Origin: CAZZIZ01 sp964654535
GTDB taxonomy: Bacteria > Bacteroidota > Bacteroidia > Chitinophagales > UBA2359
Assembly: GCA_964654535.1 (NCBI GenBank)
Contig: CAZZIZ010000038.1
Coordinates: 1 to 21,065, forward strand
Direction of reading: 5' to 3'
DNA: 21,065 bases
The notes beneath the pieces are model-generated. The model had not been told where the DNA came from. It made no database searches and was given only the letters and a program-made list of their open reading frames with translations. This document shows, one piece after another, positions 7,662-14,093 of this stretch. Numbering within the stretch: the stretch's first letter is position 1; each line of letters opens with the position of its first letter. Both the position numbers and the translations under genes were made by a program.

Positions 7662-8507
7662 CTATTCCGGAATTAAAGCACTATTACTAGATACATCAGA
7701 AGTAATAAAGTAACCCAAAGCTCCATTGTCGATATTGGTACTCACGTTCGCAGGCGCTCCGTCGAAAAGGCCACCGCGAAAAACTTCAAAAGTAACATCC
7801 AACAAAAAGTCGTAGGCTCCCGGTGTAATAGACATTTGCTGCAGCTCCACCACATCGCCAGGCTCGGCGTCAAGGGTATAGAAGTCTACGTCGATATGCT
7901 GCCCGTTTACCAAGTCGTCGTTAACGAAAAACCAATCGACGTAATCAGCTAATCGGCGCTCTCCATTGACATTTACAAACCACAAATAGTGATTGCCTGG
8001 AGTGGGCGGCTCTTCAGAAACGCCAAAAATATCGTAGAATACTAATGGATTCCCCTCTTCGTCAAATTCCTCTTCATCGTCAAAGAAATCATCGTCTGGA
8101 TCGGCTAGCTCGGCACGAACTTCATCAAGTGACGCTACTGGCAAAATTTCAGAAACCGCGGTGTAGGTTACTCCTTCGTATGCTATAGTCAGCGTATAAG
8201 TTTTCCCTACTTCTCCGGCAAAGTCTTCTGCTGTAAAGTAGCTCCCCGGTTCTAATTCCACTAAGTTTTCGGTACTGTTTCCATCGTCTAAGGTAACTAC
8301 CGCATCTATCGCTGGAATAGGTTGACCCGGAGTAAAAAAGTCGCGGGTAGTTGTAAGATATACCAAATGCGCTTTTGCTTCTGTGGTCAACTGCGCGTCT
8401 ACCACGAGGCGAATGTTCTCGTCGGTATTTAAGTCTAAATCTATTGGCTCCGTGCATGCGGATACACCGAGAACAAGAAGGACTATGAAGTATTTGAATT
8501 TGTTCAT
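7662..8507 (-). CDS. DUF4249 outer-membrane lipoprotein
   Basis: A 281-residue lipoprotein. The signal peptide MNKFKYFIVLLVLGVSAC carries a lipobox ending at Cys18, followed by TEPIDLDL. The body matches the DUF4249 pattern: an early strand region (IRLVVDAQLTTEAKAHLVYL), an immunoglobulin-like segment (AVVTLDDGNSTENLVELEPGSYF) and YTLTIAYEGVTYTAVSEILP. In Bacteroidota DUF4249 proteins are regularly encoded right behind a TonB-dependent receptor, and that is the case here: this start is three bases after the receptor's stop, so the two are almost certainly co-transcribed. By analogy with SusC/SusD it probably cooperates with the receptor at the cell surface in capturing a nutrient; the substrate is unknown. 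An acidic stretch around residues 137-150 (DPDDDFFDDEEEFDEE) is notable and may bind cations. Confidence 0.88.
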   Translation of the reverse strand: MNKFKYFIVLLVLGVSACTEPIDLDLNTDENIRLVVDAQLTTEAKAHLVYLTTTRDFFTPGQPIPAIDAVVTLDDGNSTENLVELEPGSYFTAEDFAGEVGKTYTLTIAYEGVTYTAVSEILPVASLDEVRAELADPDDDFFDDEEEFDEEGNPLVFYDIFGVSEEPPTPGNHYLWFVNVNGERRLADYVDWFFVNDDLVNGQHIDVDFYTLDAEPGDVVELQQMSITPGAYDFLLDVTFEVFRGGLFDGAPANVSTNIDNGALGYFITSDVSSNSALIPE

Positions 8508-8510
8508 GTC

Positions 8511-10850
8511 TTAAAATTTAAAGTTCCAGGTAACCGCTGGTAGGATTGGAAAAATGAATGTTTGTGTAGCCTCTACTTCTGCGCTTTGACCTTCGGGAAC
8601 TTCTGCGTCGGTTTCGCTGAAGTTGATGGTATAAGCGTTATGTCTATTGTAGGCGTTGTAAACCGACACGTTGAGATCCCAAAATAGTTTGCGGTCTGGT
8701 TTTTCTTTGCATTGCAATGTCCAACCTAAATCGAGACGATGATAGGCGGGCATTCTTTCCGCATTCCTATCCGAATAAACCGGAACGCTGGAACCGTTGA
8801 AATCAAAACGTCCCGTGGGCAAGGTAATAGCGCGACCAGTGGCGTAAACCCAGTTGGCTGAGAAGGTGCTGCGTTTGCTGTACTCATAAGAGCCTACTAA
8901 ACTTATGTCGTGGGTTTTGTCCCAGGTTGCGTTGTACCACTCGCCATTATTTATTTCGTCTATTCTTCTTTCACTTCGCGAAAGCGTGTAGCCCAGCCAG
9001 CCCGTAAAAGCCCCGGTATTCTTTTTGACGAGCAGCTCCGCGCCATAAGCACGCGCCTCGCCGAAACGCAATTCGCCTTCCAAAAATCTATTGAAAAGTA
9101 ACTGGGCGTGATCTTGAAAGTCTATGGCGTTTTTAATGTCCTTGTAGTAAAACTCCAGTGAAGCCTCATATGAATCATCAATAAAATTGTGAAAGTACCC
9201 AAGCGCGACCTGATCGGCAATCTGTGGCTCAACGTTTGTAGAAGATGGAAACCACAAATCGAGTGGTGAACTAGAGATGCCGTTCGAGGCTAAATGAATG
9301 TACTGAGCCATTCGGTTGTAGCTCGCCTTTATTGAGCTGGCTTCTGTAAGCGAATAGCGCAGTCCCAAACGTGGTTCGAAATTCCCAAAGGAGTTGTAAG
9401 ATTTGCCACGTTCGAAAGAAGTGGTATCGGCCACTTCAAAGTTTTCGTCATAGGAGTACACATTGTCTCTTCCTATGTTGTTGAATTGGGAATAACGAAA
9501 GCCATACAGCGCTGTGAATCGAGAGGAGATTTTCTGTTCGTTAGAAACATAAACGCCACTTTCAATGGCGCGACTCTCATCCAAAATAAACTCCCCGAAA
9601 ATGGTTTCATCGCCTACACCTCTAATGATGCCTGGCGTAAACGTATGATGTATGCTTTGCAGCCCAAATTTTAACGTGTTTTGAGGATTGAGAAAGTAAT
9701 TGAAATCTAGTTTGCCGCTCAAGTCTTCAATATCGGAGCGCCATTCAAAACCAGTATTGTCATCGGTAGCACCGAGCGAGTAATCGTATCGACTGTAAAT
9801 CAAAGTTAGGTTGGAAAACAACTTGTCATTAAAAACGTGGTTCCAACGCGCGGTTCCCGTTCTATTTCCCCAATCAAATTGAAAGTCGCCCGCTCTAAAA
9901 ACATCATCGCCGAAGTAGCCCGATAAAAATATGCGGTCGTTTTCGCCGAGTTTATAATTGACTTTCGCATTGAGGTCGTAGAAGAACACCGAATTGTCTC
10001 TTACAGTAGAGTCTGACGAAAGTGCCAAGAAAACATCTGCATAGGTTCTTCGACCAGAGATTATAAATGAACTTTCATCCTTTTTCAAGGGCGCTTCAAG
10101 AGTGAGTCGCGAGGATATGGTTCCGATTCCGCCAGTGGCAGCAAACTTTTTGTTGTTGCCGTCTTTCATGCGTATGTCCAACACCGACGACAAGCGACCG
10201 CCGTATTCCGCGGGTATTCCTCCCTTGTAGATTTCTACATTCTTAATAACGTCGGAGTTGAAGACAGAGAAAAAACCTAAGAAGTGTGCCGCGTTGTACA
10301 CCGTTGCTTCATCGAGTAGTATTAAGTTTTGATCTACCGATCCTCCGCGCACGTTGAAACCACTTTGTCCTTCACCTGTTGCGGAAACGCCAGGCAACAA
10401 CTGAATAGCCTTTATAATGTCCACTTCACCAAAAACCGCGGGGATGCTTTTTATTTTCTTGATGCCCAACTTTTGTTTCGACATTTCGACTGACTTAACG
10501 TTTTCGTCTTTTCGTTCGGCGGTGACGACCACATTTTCTATTATGTTGGAATCTTCGCCGAGTTCGATATCCAACTTTACATTTTCCGTGAGACTTACAG
10601 TTCTTTCTACATCTTGGAAACCAACGTAGGAAATTTGAAGCGTGTAGTCACCAGGGTCTAAAGTGATGGAGTAGAACCCATACAAGTTGGTCACAGTACC
10701 AGTCGCAATTTCGTTTACAAATACTGTGGCGCCAATCAACTTTTCGCCATTAGCGCCGTCGCTGACGTAACCGCTGATGGTATAGCGATCGTTTTGCGTG
10801 AATCCTACCAAGCTGACGAAGGCCAGCAGCAGGGGGATGAGGTGTTTCAT
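8511..10850 (-). CDS. TonB-dependent receptor with N-terminal carboxypeptidase-like domain
   Basis: A 779-residue outer-membrane receptor. Residues 1-19 are a signal peptide (MKHLIPLLLAFVSLVGFTQ). Residues 22-99 form a carboxypeptidase-D regulatory-like domain (YTISGYVSDGANGEKLIGAT to KLDIELGE). The plug domain follows at about 118-230, with GFNVRGGSVDQNLILLDEATVYN and VEIYKGGIPAEYGGRLSSVLDIRM. The rest is a 22-strand-type beta barrel ending in TWNFKF with the usual terminal aromatic residue. It imports an unknown substrate using the TonB-ExbB-ExbD energy system. The ATG at 10850 is used because it starts the signal peptide; an open frame reaches back to 11021, but those 57 codons do not resemble a leader. 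It is the first gene of an operon with the DUF4249 lipoprotein. Confidence 0.93.
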   Translation of the reverse strand: MKHLIPLLLAFVSLVGFTQNDRYTISGYVSDGANGEKLIGATVFVNEIATGTVTNLYGFYSITLDPGDYTLQISYVGFQDVERTVSLTENVKLDIELGEDSNIIENVVVTAERKDENVKSVEMSKQKLGIKKIKSIPAVFGEVDIIKAIQLLPGVSATGEGQSGFNVRGGSVDQNLILLDEATVYNAAHFLGFFSVFNSDVIKNVEIYKGGIPAEYGGRLSSVLDIRMKDGNNKKFAATGGIGTISSRLTLEAPLKKDESSFIISGRRTYADVFLALSSDSTVRDNSVFFYDLNAKVNYKLGENDRIFLSGYFGDDVFRAGDFQFDWGNRTGTARWNHVFNDKLFSNLTLIYSRYDYSLGATDDNTGFEWRSDIEDLSGKLDFNYFLNPQNTLKFGLQSIHHTFTPGIIRGVGDETIFGEFILDESRAIESGVYVSNEQKISSRFTALYGFRYSQFNNIGRDNVYSYDENFEVADTTSFERGKSYNSFGNFEPRLGLRYSLTEASSIKASYNRMAQYIHLASNGISSSPLDLWFPSSTNVEPQIADQVALGYFHNFIDDSYEASLEFYYKDIKNAIDFQDHAQLLFNRFLEGELRFGEARAYGAELLVKKNTGAFTGWLGYTLSRSERRIDEINNGEWYNATWDKTHDISLVGSYEYSKRSTFSANWVYATGRAITLPTGRFDFNGSSVPVYSDRNAERMPAYHRLDLGWTLQCKEKPDRKLFWDLNVSVYNAYNRHNAYTINFSETDAEVPEGQSAEVEATQTFIFPILPAVTWNFKF

Positions 10851-11039
10851 GTAGAAGGCTTTCTTTTTATACGTTTCGAAACCGAGGATTGTTACAGCTA
10901 AAAGACAATTCCTCGCAATGCAAGTTGCACAAGGCAGCGTTATTTTTTTATAAAGTTTTACCACAACGTGATGATACGTTAGTAGACGACCCATTGTCTT
11001 CAGCTCAAATCGACCAATCAATCTTGCCGCATAAATAAC

Positions 11040-11108
11040 GGTGCTCCCCTCTCTTTTAAGGGAGGGGCTGGGGGAGGGTTTTCGCTATGGAAATTGAAAT
11101 GTGCATTC
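11040..11108 (+). repeat. G-rich dispersed repeat, copy 2
   Basis: Reads GGTGCTCCCCTCTCTTTTAA, then GGGAGGGGCTGGGGGAGGG, and goes on with GCTATGGAAATTGAAATGTGCA. It matches the element at 571-645 in order and spacing. Four G runs within 20 bases could form a G-quadruplex on the plus strand. It stops about 15 bases before structured element D, so two repeat families are stacked here upstream of the TonB receptor gene. Confidence 0.7.
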
Positions 11109-11123
11109 GTAAGCAATACCTTT

Positions 11124-11286
11124 GGGCGTGACCCCAAATATCTGCACCGAAGGTGCAAATTTGGGGTCGGGCTTTCGGCCGTCGCTCTGTTCTGTTTTGT
11201 ACGCGCAAAACGCATCTAGCTCTAGGGAGCTAAGCGTTATGGCTACAAAACAACAGGAGCTCCACAAAGGCCTCTATCCCTCACGC
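11124..11286 (-). repeat. Structured dispersed element, copy D (type II)
   Basis: On the minus strand it runs from GCGTGAGGGATAGAGG (11286) to GGGGTCACGCCC (11124). The order of parts equals copy B: GAGCTCCTGTTGTTTTG, a central hairpin with TAGCTC/GAGCTA and AACGC/GCGTT, then ACAAAACAGAACAGAGCGA, CCGAAAGCCCGA, and a terminal hairpin. The terminal hairpin pairs GACCCCAAAT with ATTTGGGGTC and TGCACC with GGTGCA. The stems differ in sequence from copy B but pair in the same places. The terminal hairpin is nearly identical to that of copy E, although E belongs to the other subfamily. Confidence 0.85.
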
Positions 11287-11391
11287 GTTTCTGTCTGAAT
11301 CATGATTTCCAGGATTGTCAGGATGATTTTCAGTTCCAATTGTGCATACCAATAACTCAATTCATTTCGAGCGCAGCCGAGAAATCTGTGG

Positions 11392-11437
11392 GCTCGCTAG
11401 AACTGACTTGTCGTTTCGACAAATTAAATGAGCGAGC
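11392..11437. repeat. Inverted repeat with nested hairpins
   Basis: Outer arms GCTCGCT (11392-11398) and AGCGAGC (11431-11437) enclose a perfect inner hairpin TTGTCG-TTT-CGACAA (11408-11422). Just before it is CATTTCGAGCGCAGCCGAGA (from about 11363), which has the look of another dispersed-repeat fragment. No gene is near; the role is unknown. The stretch before it (11287-11360) holds only a weak inverted pair AATCAT/ATGATT. Confidence 0.5.
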
Positions 11438-11492
11438 TCTTTTTTAAAGATTAATGACAAGCCTGATATTCCCATTGCCGAGTAGCGCTAAC

Positions 11493-11922
11493 ATATTAAT
11501 AGAAACAACACGTCTGTACATCTCGCTCCGTAGGAGTGAAATATTTTCGCGCGAATACATATGTCACTCCTACGGAGCTTAGGAGCGATTCGTTTTTTGC
11601 TATTAATATTTCGCCCCGAAGGGGCGATTTCTTCCCTCGGGCGCATTTACAATGCGCACGTAACTTTATCGGGCATTTGCAATGCCCACGTATGCTACTT
11701 GCACTACTCACCCCTCGGGCGCATTTACAATGCGCACGTAACCTTATCGGGCATTTGCAATGCCCACGTATGCTACTTGCACTATTCTACATGTTCAACA
11801 AAGCGGCATTGAAATGCAAAAGCAGGCTATAACAATCCTCGCTATGTTCAGTGCAGGGCATTACAAATGCCTAATAAAATCAGGGCGCATTGCAAATGCG
11901 CCCTAGACTAAAATATTAATAG
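11493..11922. repeat. Cluster of REP-like hairpins bounded by ATATTAATAG
   Basis: ATATTAATAG occurs at 11493 and 11913 in the same orientation, and its reverse complement at 11600. Between these lie an inverted repeat CGCTCCGTAGGAGTGA (11524-11539)/TCACTCCTACGGAGC (11564-11578), a hairpin CGCCCC-GAA-GGGGCG (11612-11626), and six hairpins with core GCATT-NNN-AATGC at 11641-11657, 11671-11687, 11719-11735, 11749-11765, 11857-11871 and 11882-11904, with a weaker seventh at 11806-11817. The best has a perfect 10-bp stem (AGGGCGCATT-GCA-AATGCGCCCT). GGGGCGATTTCTTCC also appears twice (11621 and 11925). The mosaic of short palindromes is typical of REP/BIME-type sequence. Open frames across it only reflect the repeats. 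Confidence 0.75.
11634..11785. repeat. 78-bp tandem duplication inside the hairpin cluster
   Basis: Bases 11634-11707 are repeated at 11712-11785 with a period of 78 and only one clear mismatch (TAACTTTAT compared with TAACCTTAT). Each unit has one GCGCATT-TAC-AATGCGC hairpin and one GGGCATT-TGC-AATGCCC hairpin followed by CACGTATGCTACTTGCACTA. The near identity implies a recent duplication. It is not a CRISPR: there are two abutting units and no unique spacers. Confidence 0.85.
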
Positions 11923-11965
11923 ATGGGGCGATTTCTTCCTCGCAGCAAAAGGATTATAAGTTGTC

Positions 11966-12152
11966 GCGTGAGGGATAGGAGGTATGCGACCAAAGGGAGC
12001 AGTCTCTTTTGCGATGCCCGTATCTGCTTACCGCCTTAGCGGTAGAAGCAGATGCGTTGGCAGCGCAAGAAAGAGACCGGAGCGAAGGCGGAGTACCGGA
12101 TAGCCCGACCCCAAATTTGCACCTTCGGTGCAGAGATTTGGGGGCACGCCCA
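11966..12152 (+). repeat. Structured dispersed element, copy E (type I)
   Basis: Starts GCGTGAGGGATAGGAGG and ends GGGGGCACGCCCA. The main stem pairs GTCTCTTTTGCG with GCGCAAGAAAGAGAC (one bulge); ATCTGCT pairs with AAGCAGAT; the cap is CCGCC-TTA-GCGG. After it come CGGAGCGAAGGCGGAGTACC and GGATAGCCCGACCCC. The terminal hairpin pairs ACCCCAAAT with ATTTGGGG and TGCACC with GGTGCA around TTC. Copy E is head to head with copy D, 680 bp away. It is about 230 bp upstream of rpmB. Confidence 0.88.
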
Positions 12153-12325
12153 GAGTAAATAACAAGCGAACACTTAGACCTAATTGAGTCAATTTATCGG
12201 AGATGCTGACTATATTATGAATTGTGCCGGAGTCAAAATTCTTAGCCCCTTGATAATCAACGCGATACCTCCATCTTTCTAGTCGCCAATTTTGGCAATT
12301 TGCAGTATTCTTGCCCCTCGAAACC
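12153..12325. other. Gene-free leader region upstream of rpmB
   Basis: After copy E the remaining 170 bases are AT-rich and hold no open frame of note, no strong hairpin and no further repeat that I can see. The proposed rpmB promoter follows at 12326. Confidence 0.5.
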
Positions 12326-12356
12326 TTTGATTTACAGCTATTTTTAGCGACATTTG
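12326..12356 (+). promoter_or_regulatory. Candidate Bacteroidota-type promoter of rpmB
   Basis: TTTG (12326-12329) is followed after 19 bases by GACATTTG (12349-12356). The known Bacteroidota consensus is TTG or TTTG near -33 and TAnnTTTG near -7 with about 19 bases between; only the first base of the -7 box differs. The leader to the rpmB ATG would be about 15-20 bases. The site suits the strong expression expected of a ribosomal protein operon. Confidence 0.4.
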
Positions 12357-12380
12357 CACTCCAAATTTAAAAAGAGACCG

Positions 12381-12626
12381 ATGTCTAGAATATGTCAACT
12401 CACAGGAAAGAAGCCGATTACCGGAAACAACGTTTCACACTCGAAGCGTAAGACCAAGCGTTGGTTCTATCCAAACCTTCAAAAGAAGCGTTTTTTCATC
12501 CCTGAAAAGAATGAGTGGGTAACACTAAAAGTATCTACTTCTGCAATCAGAACGATAAATAAAAAAGGCATCACCGCTTTCTTGAAAGAGTGTGAGGCGA
12601 AAGGTGTAAACGTAAAAATTAAGTAG
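12381..12626 (+). CDS. rpmB: Large-subunit ribosomal protein bL28
   Basis: Component of the 50S ribosomal subunit. The 81-residue product begins MSRICQLTGKKPITGNNVSHSKRKTKRWFYPNLQKKRF, the standard L28 pattern (C-x-LTGK near the start, GNNVSHS, then TKR and a F-x-PN segment). Only one cysteine is left in the first segment, so this appears to be a zinc-free form. A TTG nine codons upstream (12354) is in frame but overlaps the proposed promoter, so the ATG at 12381 is preferred. Two bases separate it from rpmG; the pair plus the DUF4295 gene is a typical Bacteroidota cluster. Confidence 0.97.
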   Translation: MSRICQLTGKKPITGNNVSHSKRKTKRWFYPNLQKKRFFIPEKNEWVTLKVSTSAIRTINKKGITAFLKECEAKGVNVKIK

Positions 12627-12628
12627 CA

Positions 12629-12817
12629 ATGGCTAAGAAATCAAAAGGAAATAGAATCCAGGTGATTTTGGAATGCACTGAGCACAAAGCCAGTGGACAA
12701 CCAGGAACTTCACGTTATATAACTACGAAGAACAGAAAGAATACACCTGATCGTGTTGAGATTAAGAAATACAACCCGATATTGAAAAAATATACTGTTC
12801 ACAAAGAAATTAAGTAA
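12629..12817 (+). CDS. rpmG: Large-subunit ribosomal protein bL33
   Basis: A 62-residue 50S protein. It starts MAKKSKGNRIQVILECTEHK and continues SRYITTKNRKNTPDRVEIKKYNP, the usual L33 signature, and ends HKEIK. The two CxxC pairs of zinc-binding L33 are absent (a single Cys), so it is of the zinc-independent type. It lies between rpmB and the DUF4295 gene with two-base gaps on both sides, consistent with one transcript. Confidence 0.97.
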   Translation: MAKKSKGNRIQVILECTEHKASGQPGTSRYITTKNRKNTPDRVEIKKYNPILKKYTVHKEIK

Positions 12818-12819
12818 TC

Positions 12820-12996
12820 ATGGGTAAAGTATCGAAAAACTCCAGAACGGACCGTGGACTTTCAGGTGGCGGTAAGAACCACGTAAAAGTGGTCGTAAGT
12901 GAAAAGAACCCAGAAACGGGTGCTTACATCTACAAAGAGAAAATTATACACAAAGATGAGCTGAAAGCTTTTATGGAGGCTCATAAAAATAAGTAG
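12820..12996 (+). CDS. DUF4295 small ribosome-associated protein
   Basis: A 58-residue basic protein read from the sequence at this position: it begins MGKVSKNSRTDRGLSGGGKN and ends KDELKAFMEAHKNK. The middle, VVVSEKNPETGAYIYKEKII, matches the DUF4295 pattern (K-x-V-x-SPKTGAY-x-F-x-E). DUF4295 genes regularly follow rpmB and rpmG in Bacteroidota and are absent elsewhere, and the product has the charge and size of a ribosomal protein. Structural work on a Flavobacterium ribosome reported an extra Bacteroidota large-subunit protein (named bL38), which I believe is this family, but I cannot confirm that from sequence. The N-terminal 20 residues with the GGG run are longer than in the members I recall. 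A strong terminator follows 30 bases after the stop. Confidence 0.85.
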   Translation: MGKVSKNSRTDRGLSGGGKNHVKVVVSEKNPETGAYIYKEKIIHKDELKAFMEAHKNK

Positions 12997-13026
12997 GCTG
13001 CGCCCAGCGCAAGCTTAACAAGACTG

Positions 13027-13059
13027 AAACTCCTCTTGAACGTCAAGAGGAGTTTTTTT
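13027..13059 (+). terminator. Intrinsic terminator after the ribosomal protein operon
   Basis: AAACTCCTCTTGA (13027-13039) pairs perfectly with TCAAGAGGAGTTT (13043-13055) around ACG, and the T run continues to 13059. A 13-bp stem plus seven T residues is a textbook rho-independent terminator. It separates the three ribosomal protein genes from ftsY (start 13085), so the ribosomal genes may be expressed more strongly than the genes after it, by partial read-through or a separate promoter. Confidence 0.9.
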
Positions 13060-13084
13060 GTATCTAAGCCAAAGAGAATAAGCC

Positions 13085-14080
13085 ATGGGATTTTTTGATA
13101 AGCTGTTTGGACGAAAGTCGAATGATACCGAATCATCGAAGGCTGAACAGGAAAAGGAAAAACAAGACCTAAATAAAGGACTGGAGAAATCCAACAAATC
13201 GCTTTTTGAGAAGTTTAGTAAAGCCGTTGCCGGTAAGTCTACCGTCGACGAAGATTTGCTGGATGATATCGAGGAAGCACTTATGTCTGCCGACGTAAGT
13301 TTGGATACCACGGTTAAAATAATTGAGCGTTTGGAAAAACGCGTGTCGCGCGATAAGTACGTTGGTACTAGCGAACTCTACGAGTTGGTAAAGCAAGAAG
13401 TTATAGGACTACTCGACGAATCTAAAACCACCGACGAATTCAATATTCCGAATACTGCGGGGATGCCTTACGTTATGCTCATTGTGGGTGTGAACGGAGT
13501 AGGGAAGACCACCACTATTGGAAAACTCGCTGCGCGTTTACGCGGAGAGGGCAAGCGCGTCTTACTCGGTGCCGCCGATACTTTCCGTGCAGCAGCGGTA
13601 GACCAATTGCAAATTTGGGCGGAGCGCGCAGACGTAGACATTGTCAATAAGGGAATGAACGTTGATCCAGCAGCCGTCGCTTTTGACACCGTAGAAAAAG
13701 GAGTAGCCGAAGGCTACGATGTTATATTGGTCGATACTGCGGGTCGTCTACACAACAAGGTAAACCTGATGAACGAGCTCGGTAAAATAAAGCGCGTTAT
13801 GAAAAAGGTGGGTGACGAATTTCCGCACGACGTAATGCTGGTACTCGACGGAAGTACGGGTCAGAACGCGCTGGAACAAGCAAAACAGTTTACCGCCGTG
13901 ACCGATGTTACTTGTATGGCAATTACCAAGCTAGACGGTACGGCTAAGGGTGGAGTAGTGCTCGCCATTTCTGATCAGCTCAACATTCCTATTCGTTTGG
14001 TAGGTGTTGGCGAGGGTATCAATCACTTACAGACTTTCAATCGACGCGATTATGTCGAGAGTCTTTTTCAAACTAACTAG
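13085..14080 (+). CDS. ftsY: Signal recognition particle receptor FtsY
   Basis: SRP-type GTPase that docks ribosome-SRP complexes at the inner membrane for co-translational insertion. The 331-residue protein has a short charged N-terminal region (residues 1-45, MGFFDKLFGRKSN, amphipathic and Lys/Glu rich), the helical N domain (about 45-115, with VDEDLLDDIEEALMSADVSLDTT) and the G domain. The GTPase motifs are GVNGVGKTTT (G1, 135-144), ADTFRAAA (G2, 164-171), DTAGR (G3, 217-221) and TKLDGTAKGG (G4, 281-290). It lacks the long acidic A domain of the E. coli protein, as is usual in this phylum. It is followed at 13 bases by rimO. Confidence 0.98.
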   Translation: MGFFDKLFGRKSNDTESSKAEQEKEKQDLNKGLEKSNKSLFEKFSKAVAGKSTVDEDLLDDIEEALMSADVSLDTTVKIIERLEKRVSRDKYVGTSELYELVKQEVIGLLDESKTTDEFNIPNTAGMPYVMLIVGVNGVGKTTTIGKLAARLRGEGKRVLLGAADTFRAAAVDQLQIWAERADVDIVNKGMNVDPAAVAFDTVEKGVAEGYDVILVDTAGRLHNKVNLMNELGKIKRVMKKVGDEFPHDVMLVLDGSTGQNALEQAKQFTAVTDVTCMAITKLDGTAKGGVVLAISDQLNIPIRLVGVGEGINHLQTFNRRDYVESLFQTN

Positions 14081-14093
14081 TATCTTAGGATAG

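Noticed and set aside
7425..7713. Open frames on both strands across copy B
   Set aside because: They consist of the palindromic repeat arms and mirror each other; neither resembles a known protein.
10851..11021. 57-codon upstream extension of the TonB receptor
   Set aside because: The residues do not form an export signal, while a clear signal peptide begins at the ATG at 10850.
11634..11785. Possible CRISPR array
   Set aside because: Only two units that abut almost directly, with internal palindromes and no unique spacers; no cas gene in the window.
11536..11832. 98-codon open frame on the plus strand across the hairpin cluster
   Set aside because: Its sequence is the translation of the 78-bp tandem repeat and hairpins (the same peptide repeats twice); two overlapping frames are open for the same reason. 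No protein-like composition or family match.
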